Assembly (NCBI GenBank): GCA_013298335.1
Contig: JAAFHI010000131.1
Span: 1 to 7,625 of the forward strand
Length of the DNA stretch: 7,625 bases
Reading direction: 5' to 3'
DNA from: Actinomycetota bacterium
GTDB lineage: Bacteria > Acidobacteriota > Blastocatellia > Chloracidobacteriales > Chloracidobacteriaceae
In this document: positions 1-5,447 of the stretch, piece after piece
Numbering within the stretch: the stretch's first letter is position 1
Layout: every line of letters starts with the position of its first letter
The notes under the pieces: model-generated
Told to the model about the DNA's origin: nothing
The model's input: the letters and a program-made list of their open reading frames with translations, nothing else
Databases searched by the model: none
Made by a program: the position numbers and the translations under genes

Positions 1-1460
1 CGTTCGTTCTCCGGCTGGTCGTCGAAGGGACGGCGCAGGAGGTCGAGCAGGTGGTCGACTTCAGTGAAATCCTCCTGCTCGGCCCGTTCGATGGCGGTCT
101 GCGCGAGGTAGTTCCGCAGGATGTATTTCGGATTGGCGGCGTCCATTGCGCGTTTGCGGTCAGGGTCGGGGCGGCCCTCGGCGTTCAGGCGCGCGGCGTA
201 ATCGCGCAGCCACGCGGCGGCGGCGTCGCGGTCGGTGAAGGCGTCGAGGACGCGCCGGTTGGCCGGGGCTGCTTCATCGGAAGTTGAAATCGAGCCGAGG
301 CGTCGCCAGACGGTCGTGTAGTCGGCCCGGTCGCGCTCCATGAGCATGAGCAGACTGGTTAGCAGAAACCGGTTGTCTTCATTCGTTTCAATGAAGCCCA
401 GCTTGGCGAACATCAGTTCCTCGTAGTGTTTGAAGCAGATGTCGCGGAAGGTGTTGAGGGCGGCGAGCGCGGTTTCCTGGGTCATCAGCGGAAGCAGCGC
501 CTGGGCCAGCCGGGTCAGGTTCCAGAAGCCGACCGCCGGCTGCTGGTCAAAGGCGTAGCGTCCGGTGTAGTCCGAGTGGTTGCAGATGAAGCCGGGATCG
601 TAGTCGTCGAGGAACCCGTACGGCCCGTAATCGAGCGTCAGTCCCAGAATCGACATGTTGTCGGTGTTCATCACGCCGTGCGCGAATCCGACGGCCTGCC
701 AGCGGGCCATCAGCCGGGCCGTGCGGGCGACCGTCTCGCCGAGCAGATCGGCGTAGCGCCGTTCTGCGGCCACTTCGACAAGATGGGGGAAGAACTGTTC
801 GATAACGTAGTCGGCGAGTTCCTTCAGGCGGTCGTTCTGGCGGCGATGGGCGAAGATTTCGAAGGAACCGAACCGGACGTGGCTCGGAGACATGCGGATG
901 AGCATCGCGCCGCGCTCGACCGTCTCGCGATAGACGGGTTCATCGCCGACCAGAATGCACAGCGCGCGCGTGGTCGGAATGCCCAGCCCGTGCATGGCCT
1001 CGCCGCACAGGTACTCGCGCACGGTCGAGCGCAACACAGCGCGTCCGTCGCCCATGCGGGAGTAGGGCGTCCGGCCCGCGCCTTTCAGTTGAAGGTCCCA
1101 TTTTTCGCCGCGGCTGGTGCGGACTTCGCCGAGCAGGATGGCCCGACCGTCGCCGAGTTGCGGCACGTAGGAGCCGAACTGGTGTCCGGCGTAGAGCATC
1201 GCCAGCGGGTCGCCGCCGGGGAGCGGGCGGGTGCCGCCGAAATACTCCGCGAATTCGGGCCGTCCGGCCTCGCGCGGGTCGAGTTCAATGAGCGCGGCGG
1301 CATCGGCGTTGAAGTTCGCCAATCGGATGTTCGGAAGGGGCGTCGGGGCGAGGCGCGTGTAAAACGCCTCGGGCAGCCGGCCATAGGTATTGTCGAACTT
1401 CAGGGTCTCGATGGTCCGGGAAGCGGCGTCGGACACGGTCGCGGCGACTGGAACGGTCAT
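1..1460 (-). CDS. selO: SelO/YdiU-family protein adenylyltransferase (3' end beyond window)
   Basis: This is the SelO (YdiU, formerly UPF0061) family, a pseudokinase that transfers AMP from ATP to Ser/Thr/Tyr hydroxyls of target proteins, with a role in redox homeostasis in the systems studied. I translated the minus strand from the ATG at 1460-1458, giving 486 codons before the window edge. Visible family motifs are LYAGHQFG (residues 89-96), GDGRA (103-107), the LQLKGAG lysine K126 with E149 as the likely ion pair, HGVMNTDN (261-268) with D267 and N268, D277 in LDYGPYGF, and FICNHSD (291-297). The D-N-D spacing matches the catalytic base and metal ligands known in Pseudomonas SelO. The C-terminal block beginning NPKYILRNYLAQ (from 443) is followed by PFDD, so only about 20-30 residues, including the usual CSS-type end, should lie outside. 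No clear Shine-Dalgarno precedes the ATG. The gene is divergent from the ferredoxin. Family assignment is very secure; targets in this organism are unknown. Confidence 0.95.
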   Translation of the reverse strand, partial: MTVPVAATVSDAASRTIETLKFDNTYGRLPEAFYTRLAPTPLPNIRLANFNADAAALIELDPREAGRPEFAEYFGGTRPLPGGDPLAMLYAGHQFGSYVPQLGDGRAILLGEVRTSRGEKWDLQLKGAGRTPYSRMGDGRAVLRSTVREYLCGEAMHGLGIPTTRALCILVGDEPVYRETVERGAMLIRMSPSHVRFGSFEIFAHRRQNDRLKELADYVIEQFFPHLVEVAAERRYADLLGETVARTARLMARWQAVGFAHGVMNTDNMSILGLTLDYGPYGFLDDYDPGFICNHSDYTGRYAFDQQPAVGFWNLTRLAQALLPLMTQETALAALNTFRDICFKHYEELMFAKLGFIETNEDNRFLLTSLLMLMERDRADYTTVWRRLGSISTSDEAAPANRRVLDAFTDRDAAAAWLRDYAARLNAEGRPDPDRKRAMDAANPKYILRNYLAQTAIERAEQEDFTEVDHLLDLLRRPFDDQPENE

Positions 1461-1493
1461 TGATTCGTTTCGGCGTATTTCAGGATGTGACTG

Positions 1494-1522
1494 TTTCTAG
1501 CAAATGCCCTCGGCGTTTGAAA
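1494..1522 (-). promoter_or_regulatory. Possible sigma70-type promoter for selO
   Basis: Read on the minus strand, a TTTCAA -35-like box (1517-1522) lies 17 bp from a TAGAAA -10-like box (1494-1499) preceded by TGC, an extended -10 feature. It sits about 34 bp upstream of the selO ATG. The -35 match is poor (3 of 6), so this is a candidate only. Confidence 0.3.
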
Positions 1523-1527
1523 CCGTG

Positions 1528-1566
1528 AATCGCCCGTTGCGATTGTTTTGTCGCGATTGTTTTTTT
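1528..1566 (+). repeat. 11-bp direct repeat with inverted arm and T-tracts in the divergent intergenic region
   Basis: GCGATTGTTTT occurs at 1539-1549 and again at 1553-1563, a 14-bp period, and the second copy runs into seven Ts (1560-1566). An AATCGC arm at 1528-1533 is the reverse complement of the GCGATT in both copies, so it could form either of two alternative 6-bp stems, each followed by a T-run. This resembles a small terminator or attenuator arrangement in the selO/ferredoxin gap, but no plus-strand gene ends here. It might equally be a tandem protein-binding site. Function is unproven. Confidence 0.45.
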
Positions 1567-1592
1567 GCGGTGTGTCTGGCGGCCTGTGATAT

Positions 1593-1603
1593 GTGTCGGA
1601 CAC
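1593..1603. promoter_or_regulatory. 11-bp palindrome, possible operator
   Basis: GTGTC-G-GACAC is a perfect inverted repeat with a one-base centre. It lies about 60 bp upstream of the ferredoxin start, immediately after a TGTGATAT stretch that could serve as a poor -10 element. Such a site could bind a dimeric regulator, but an 11-bp palindrome also arises by chance. No convincing -35 box accompanies it. Confidence 0.2.
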
Positions 1604-1648
1604 GTCTCACGGGCCAAGTATTGACCTTTGACGTAAATCTTTCGATTT

Positions 1649-1655
1649 GAAGGGA
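1649..1655 (+). promoter_or_regulatory. Ribosome binding site of the ferredoxin gene
   Basis: GAAGGGA ends 9 nt before the ATG at 1665, a normal Shine-Dalgarno position. It decides the start: the upstream in-frame TTG at 1647 overlaps this sequence and would add six residues (starting MKGIGC) not expected in the family. Confidence 0.7.
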
Positions 1656-1664
1656 ATTGGTTGC

Positions 1665-1889
1665 ATGTACAAGATCACCGTTCGCCGCCGGGGGCCTCAG
1701 GGGTGTATCGGAGCCGGGCCCTGCATCACCGTCGCGCCGACCGTTTTTGCGCTCGATGCCGACAATATCGCCGTCGTCATCGACCCGAACGGGGCCGACG
1801 CGGAGACGATTCTCGAAGCCGCCAAGGCCTGTCCGGTCGAGGCCATCGTCATCGACGATGAAAATGGCGAGCGGGTTTTCCCCAAGTGA
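1665..1889 (+). CDS. Small three-cysteine ferredoxin, probably [3Fe-4S], P450-partner type
   Basis: A 74-residue soluble electron carrier. It has C14-I-G-A-G-P-C20 followed by I-T-V-A-P-x-V-F, and a second motif C56-P-V-E-A-I near the C-terminus. This is the single-cluster ferredoxin pattern (C-x2-X-x2-C...CP-x-x-AI), with the position of the usual second cysteine occupied by A17. Three ligands in that arrangement are typical of [3Fe-4S] ferredoxins that reduce cytochromes P450 in actinobacteria and others. The protein is acidic in its second half (D40 to E69), as electron-transfer ferredoxins usually are. No P450 or reductase gene is in the window, so the partner is unknown. The start is chosen on the GAAGGGA ribosome binding site. 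The gene is divergent from selO and 225 bp upstream of the BY-kinase gene, with no clear terminator between. Cluster type is inferred from the cysteine count and was not measured. Confidence 0.9.
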   Translation: MYKITVRRRGPQGCIGAGPCITVAPTVFALDADNIAVVIDPNGADAETILEAAKACPVEAIVIDDENGERVFPK

Positions 1890-1935
1890 GCACGCCGAAC
1901 CCGGTCCGTTCCTTTGCGGTATAAAGCGTGGCGCA

Positions 1936-1965
1936 TTGCGCGTCTTTCCGGTCTTTGGGTATAGT
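1936..1965 (+). promoter_or_regulatory. Candidate promoter for the BY-kinase gene
   Basis: TTGCGC (1936-1941) and TATAGT (1960-1965) are separated by 18 bp and resemble sigma70 -35 and -10 boxes. Transcription from here would give a 5' leader of about 140 nt before the ATG at 2115. A second TATA-like box, TATAAA at 1920-1925, lies upstream in a similar context (CTTTGCGGTATA versus CTTTGGGTATA). Matches are moderate and strand assignment follows the downstream gene. Confidence 0.35.
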
Positions 1966-2025
1966 CGTGGCTTGATTATCAGGCAGCGTGCGTTTTTTTG
2001 GCGATTTTCCCTCTGTCCATCCGTT

Positions 2026-2046
2026 GGCGCGGCTGGGCCGTGCGCC
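2026..2046 (+). other. GC-rich hairpin in the leader of the BY-kinase gene
   Basis: GGCGCGGC...GCCGTGCGCC can fold with an outer 5-bp GGCGC/GCGCC stem, a 2-nt bulge and an inner 3-bp GGC/GCC stem around a 3-nt loop. It is not followed by a T-run, so it is not an intrinsic terminator. It lies about 70 nt upstream of the start codon and may simply be a structured leader element. Confidence 0.35.
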
Positions 2047-2114
2047 GTTGATCGCCCCGGTCATCAGACTGACTTCCATTCCGATATTTCCGTTTCTCGA
2101 ATCGGTTTTGTTTT

Positions 2115-4688
2115 ATGCCGCAAGAATCACTTCAGCCCCTTTCCACACTGAATCAGGAGATTCAGGTCCGCGACCCGCAGGTCGCGATGGATCGTCCGCG
2201 ACGTCGCGGGAATTACAAATACGATGTGGCCTCGATTGACGAGGATACCCAGCAGGTTCGACAGATTCTGCGCACACTGCTGCGTCACAAGACGACCATC
2301 ATCGTCTGCGTCGTGGTGGTGATGGCGGTCACGGCCCTCGCCCTGTCGCGTGTCCAGCCGGTTTTCGAATCGTCGAGTCAGATCCAGATTGATCCGGAAA
2401 AGGCCCCGTTCACGAGCGGGGGGCGCTTCACCTTCACGCCGAACACGGTCGATCCCGACTATTACAATACCCAGTTGCGGAAGCTGACCAGCCCGTCGCT
2501 GCTGCTCGAAGTGGCGAAGCGGCTGAAACTCGACCAGGACCCGGAATTCATCAACAGCGGACCGACCACCATCGGCGCGGCCTTGAGCGACTTCATCCGC
2601 TCTCCGCGTGGACGCCAGAAAATCGTCAAGCCCCAGACCGACGCGCTGCCCCAGGTCGAGACGGCGGCCTCTTCGACCGGGAACGACATCAATGCCGACA
2701 TGAAACGGTATGGGTCCTACGTCGGGAAAATCGCCGCCGGCATCCAGATTGCCGCCGTCCCCCGGACGCGCCTCGTGCGGGTGACGTTCCAGCATCACAT
2801 GCCGGAGTACACGCAGAAGGTCGCGAACATGATCGTTGACGTGTTCGTCGAGCGGAACGTTTCCGACCGGGTCAACGTGAACACCAAGCAGCAGACGTTT
2901 CTGGTCGATACCGCCGCCAAGCTCTCGCAGGAAATCCGGGAAGAGGAACAGGGCCTCGCGGATTATCTCAAATCCCACAAGATCGTCGCGATTTCACAGG
3001 ACAAGAATCCCGAACTTGAACGTCTTCAGGGATTGAACAAATCGCTGCTCGACGCCGAGGATGCCCGCATCAAGACGGAGTCGCTGTATCGCGCCAGTCT
3101 CGAGACGCCGTTCGATTCGTTGAGCGAAGCGAATACCGACCCGAGCATGCAGCAGATCCGCATCCGGCTGACGGAACTGCGCCAGCGGCGCGAGGAACTG
3201 CTGAATACCTTTACCGAGCTGCACCCGGACGTGCAGCAGGTCGACAAGGGAATCGCCGAACTCGAGGACCAGCAGAAAAAAATCAAGGAAGCGGTGCTGA
3301 TCCGCATCCGCACCAACTTCGAGGGCGCCAAGCAGCGCGAGAACGAACTCCGCGCCAAGGCCAACACCGCGAAATCGGAACTGATCGTTCAGAACGAGAA
3401 CGGCATCGTCCAGCGTCTGAAGTCCGACGGCATTGAAAACAAGAAGAAGATGTTGCAGTCCTTGCTGACGACCGCCAAGGAAACCCAGATCGGTTCAAAC
3501 ATGGATTTGAACAACATCGTCGTCGCCGATTACGCCGAACTGCCGGGCGGCCCGATCAGCCCGCGCATTCCCTATACCCTGCTGGTTTCGTTTTTCGCGT
3601 CGCTGTTCGGCGGCGTCGGGCTCGCGTTCCTGCGCGAGTACATGAACAACCGCATCAAGTCGGTCGAGGACGTGGATCGCATCATCAACCTCCCGACGCT
3701 CGGACTGATTCCGATGGCGAATCAGAAGGCGCTCTCGAAGGGCGGGTACTATTACGGCGCGGGCGGTCGGACCGGCGAGGAACTGATGCGCCTGTCGGAC
3801 GGCGAATTCGTCCCGGCGGACTTCGACATCGGTTTGCGGGCGTTCGCGCTGTCCAACTCGCAGGTCGGCGAAGCCTACCGCCAGTTGCGAACCTCGATCC
3901 TGCTGTCGTCCTCCGAGGAACAGCGCAACCGCATCATCCTCTTCACGAGCAGCCAGCCGGGCGAAGGCAAGACGACCTCTTCCTTCAATACGGCCATTTC
4001 GCTGGCCCAGACCGGGGCCTCGATCCTCATCGTGGACTGCGACCTTCGGCGTCCCCAGTTGCACAAGGTGCTGAAGGCCGGATACCACGCCGGGCTCTCG
4101 CGGTATCTGTCGGGGCAGTGCAAGGTCGAGGAAATCTTCGTGGATTCGACGATTCCGCACCTGACCGTCGTGCCCTGCGGCCAGTTGCCGCCGAATCCGG
4201 CGGAACTGCTCGGCTCGCAGCGCATGCGGTCGCTGCTGGCCTACGCCATCGAGAAGTTCGACTACATCATTCTCGACTCGCCGCCGATTCTGTCTTTTGC
4301 CGACGCCACGATTCTTTCGGCGCTGGCCGACAGCGTGGTGCTGGTCGTCCACAGCGAACGTTCGAAGCGGGAAATCGTCAAGCGGGCGTGCCGCAAGCTG
4401 GACGAAGCCAACACCCGGACGCTCGGCGTCGTGCTCAACAGCATTTCGCTCGAACAGAGCAGCTACTACGGTTACGACTACTACGGGTATTACTACGGCA
4501 ACAACCGCTACGACAAACCGGCGGACGACGGCACGACCTCGGTATTCGACCGTTTCAAGAGCGCCCTGCGCGACAATCAGGGGCCGGAGAACGGCAACGG
4601 ATTCCATGAAAACGGCGACATCCGGGTGGACGTCGATGCCGCGCCCGACAAGGGGCAAACCAACGGGAAACCGCCTCAGGCGGGGTAA
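2115..4688 (+). CDS. BY-kinase: fused Wzz-type adaptor and tyrosine autokinase for exopolysaccharide assembly (Wzc/ExoP class)
   Basis: An 857-residue inner-membrane protein controlling polymerisation and export of an extracellular or capsular polysaccharide. Order of domains: a cytoplasmic N-terminus; TM1 about 60-80; a periplasmic Wzz region with coiled coil and a GNVR-like stretch (TELHPDVQQV, within about 350-420); a proline-rich P480-P483-P486 motif leading into TM2 (about 487-509); then the kinase. The kinase shows E586-AYRQLR-592 (the ExxRxxR oligomerisation motif), Walker A S612-SQPGEGKTT, Walker A' ILIVDCDLRRP with D641 and D643, and Walker B YIILDSPP with D721. A tyrosine cluster holds nine Tyr between 784 and 799, the expected autophosphorylation site. 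It is followed by an unusual 58-residue hydrophilic tail with no Tyr. No Shine-Dalgarno precedes the ATG at 2115; M25 (ATG at 2187, GCAGG upstream) is an alternative start and leaves all domains intact. No polysaccharide export gene or glycosyltransferase is adjacent within the window. Family is certain; the polymer is unknown. Confidence 0.97.
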   Translation: MPQESLQPLSTLNQEIQVRDPQVAMDRPRRRGNYKYDVASIDEDTQQVRQILRTLLRHKTTIIVCVVVVMAVTALALSRVQPVFESSSQIQIDPEKAPFTSGGRFTFTPNTVDPDYYNTQLRKLTSPSLLLEVAKRLKLDQDPEFINSGPTTIGAALSDFIRSPRGRQKIVKPQTDALPQVETAASSTGNDINADMKRYGSYVGKIAAGIQIAAVPRTRLVRVTFQHHMPEYTQKVANMIVDVFVERNVSDRVNVNTKQQTFLVDTAAKLSQEIREEEQGLADYLKSHKIVAISQDKNPELERLQGLNKSLLDAEDARIKTESLYRASLETPFDSLSEANTDPSMQQIRIRLTELRQRREELLNTFTELHPDVQQVDKGIAELEDQQKKIKEAVLIRIRTNFEGAKQRENELRAKANTAKSELIVQNENGIVQRLKSDGIENKKKMLQSLLTTAKETQIGSNMDLNNIVVADYAELPGGPISPRIPYTLLVSFFASLFGGVGLAFLREYMNNRIKSVEDVDRIINLPTLGLIPMANQKALSKGGYYYGAGGRTGEELMRLSDGEFVPADFDIGLRAFALSNSQVGEAYRQLRTSILLSSSEEQRNRIILFTSSQPGEGKTTSSFNTAISLAQTGASILIVDCDLRRPQLHKVLKAGYHAGLSRYLSGQCKVEEIFVDSTIPHLTVVPCGQLPPNPAELLGSQRMRSLLAYAIEKFDYIILDSPPILSFADATILSALADSVVLVVHSERSKREIVKRACRKLDEANTRTLGVVLNSISLEQSSYYGYDYYGYYYGNNRYDKPADDGTTSVFDRFKSALRDNQGPENGNGFHENGDIRVDVDAAPDKGQTNGKPPQAG
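2148..2209 (+). repeat. Three consecutive inverted repeats plus a 9-bp direct repeat at the 5' end of the BY-kinase gene
   Basis: Three dyads follow each other: CTGAATC-AGGA-GATTCAG (2148-2165, 7-bp stem, with an SD-like AGGA loop); CGCGACC-CGCA-GGTCGCG (2169-2186, 7-bp stem), which ends directly before the alternative ATG at 2187; and the 14-bp perfect palindrome CCGCGACGTCGCGG (2196-2209). GTCCGCGAC is directly repeated at 2166-2174 and 2194-2202, 28 bp apart, each copy followed by GTCGCG. They lie within the first 32 codons and encode a low-constraint cytoplasmic N-terminus. Confidence 0.6.
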
Positions 4689-4710
4689 CTTCCGGTTCAG
4701 AATGAACGAT

Positions 4711-4754
4711 GCGTCCCGCTCGAAGCCCGACTGGTCCGGCGGGACGCTCTTTTT
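4711..4754 (+). terminator. Intrinsic terminator after the BY-kinase gene
   Basis: GCGTCCCGC (4711-4719) and GCGGGACGC (4739-4747) form a perfect 9-bp GC-rich stem around a 19-nt loop, followed at once by TCTTTTT. It starts 22 nt after the BY-kinase stop and ends 11 nt before the next start codon. It separates the kinase from the YhhN/phosphoesterase pair, which therefore needs its own promoter or read-through. Confidence 0.85.
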
Positions 4755-4760
4755 GTGGAG
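4755..4760 (+). promoter_or_regulatory. Ribosome binding site of the YhhN-family gene
   Basis: GTGGAG lies 5 nt upstream of the ATG at 4766. It supports that start over the in-frame ATG at 4709, which falls at the base of the terminator stem. Confidence 0.6.
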
Positions 4761-4765
4761 CGCGG

Positions 4766-5419
4766 ATGAATCACCGGAAGGATGGACAGGGCGGCGAGCG
4801 GGCGGCGATGCTGTTCTTCGGCGTGGCCGCCGCGGCCTACCTGCTTACGATTCCGGTCAAACCCTATCCGCTGAGTTTTCTCGTCAAGGCCTTCCCGGTC
4901 CTGTTTCTGGCGGTTCGGGTGTGGCGCGGTTCGACGGCACTGCCCGAGCGGCTCGTGGCCGTCGGGCTGTTTTTTTCGGCGCTCGGCGATGTTCTGCTCG
5001 ATCTCGACGACCGATTGTTCTTCGCCGGTCTGGGCGCGTTTCTGGTCGGCCATCTCTTCTACTGCGCGGGATTTCTGCCCCGTATCGAGGTCACGGCGCG
5101 CAAGCTGTGGTTCGCGGCGGGGTTGCTGGTCTACGGCGTGATCCTGAACGCGGTTCTGGCCTCGAAGGTTGGGATTCAACTGCCGTTGGTGGTCTATGGA
5201 ACAGTGTTGACCGCCATGGGAATCGCGGCGGGTTTTCGCCGGGACTCGCCGGGCTGGGTCTGGACGGGGGCGCTCTGGTTTGTCCTGTCGGATTCGATGA
5301 TTGCCGTCAACCGGTTCGTCGAGCCTTTCGGGGCTTCCCGGTGGGCGGTCATGGTGACCTACTACCTCGGGCAATTCTTCATTGCCGAAGGTGTTTTGCG
5401 CGAACGCCGAGGCCGTTGA
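4766..5419 (+). CDS. YhhN/TMEM86-family integral membrane protein (lysoplasmalogenase-like)
   Basis: A 217-residue, very hydrophobic protein with about seven to eight predicted membrane segments. Family landmarks are visible: K32-P33 in the first loop, S71-A-L-G-D75 in a membrane helix, G88...G95-H96-x-x-Y99, S175-D176 with N182-R183-F184, and YYLGQ203 in the last helix. The conserved Asp pair D75 and D176, with H96 and Q203, are the family's putative active-site polar residues. Animal TMEM86B hydrolyses the vinyl-ether bond of lysoplasmalogen; some bacterial homologues have been reported to act likewise, but most are uncharacterised, so the substrate here is uncertain. The start at 4766 rests on the GTGGAG site and on the terminator overlapping the longer reading. 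The phosphoesterase gene begins 28 bp after its stop, suggesting one transcript. Confidence 0.9.
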   Translation: MNHRKDGQGGERAAMLFFGVAAAAYLLTIPVKPYPLSFLVKAFPVLFLAVRVWRGSTALPERLVAVGLFFSALGDVLLDLDDRLFFAGLGAFLVGHLFYCAGFLPRIEVTARKLWFAAGLLVYGVILNAVLASKVGIQLPLVVYGTVLTAMGIAAGFRRDSPGWVWTGALWFVLSDSMIAVNRFVEPFGASRWAVMVTYYLGQFFIAEGVLRERRGR

Positions 5420-5447
5420 CCGGCGCGGCATATTCGGGAAAAGGTTG

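Noticed and set aside
426..1463. Long plus-strand open frame (345 codons) opposite selO
   Set aside because: The minus strand encodes a full set of SelO motifs; the plus-strand reading resembles no protein I recognise and is a GC-rich shadow.
1647..1664. TTG start six codons upstream for the ferredoxin
   Set aside because: It overlaps the GAAGGGA ribosome binding site of the ATG at 1665, and the extra residues do not fit the family's N-terminus.
1979..1997. GCAGCGTGCG followed by seven Ts, considered as a ferredoxin terminator
   Set aside because: No adequate GC-rich stem directly precedes the T-run; the nearest stem (1971-1983) is short, has a G-U pair and sits too far upstream.
3495..4658. 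Long minus-strand open frame (387 codons) opposite the kinase domain
   Set aside because: It overlaps the Walker motifs and tyrosine cluster of the BY-kinase; its Arg/Val-rich composition reflects the antisense of high-GC coding sequence.
4709..4765. Earlier ATG (4709) for the YhhN-family gene
   Set aside because: It lies at the foot of the terminator stem, lacks a Shine-Dalgarno, and adds a non-hydrophobic Pro/Arg/Gly extension not expected in the family.
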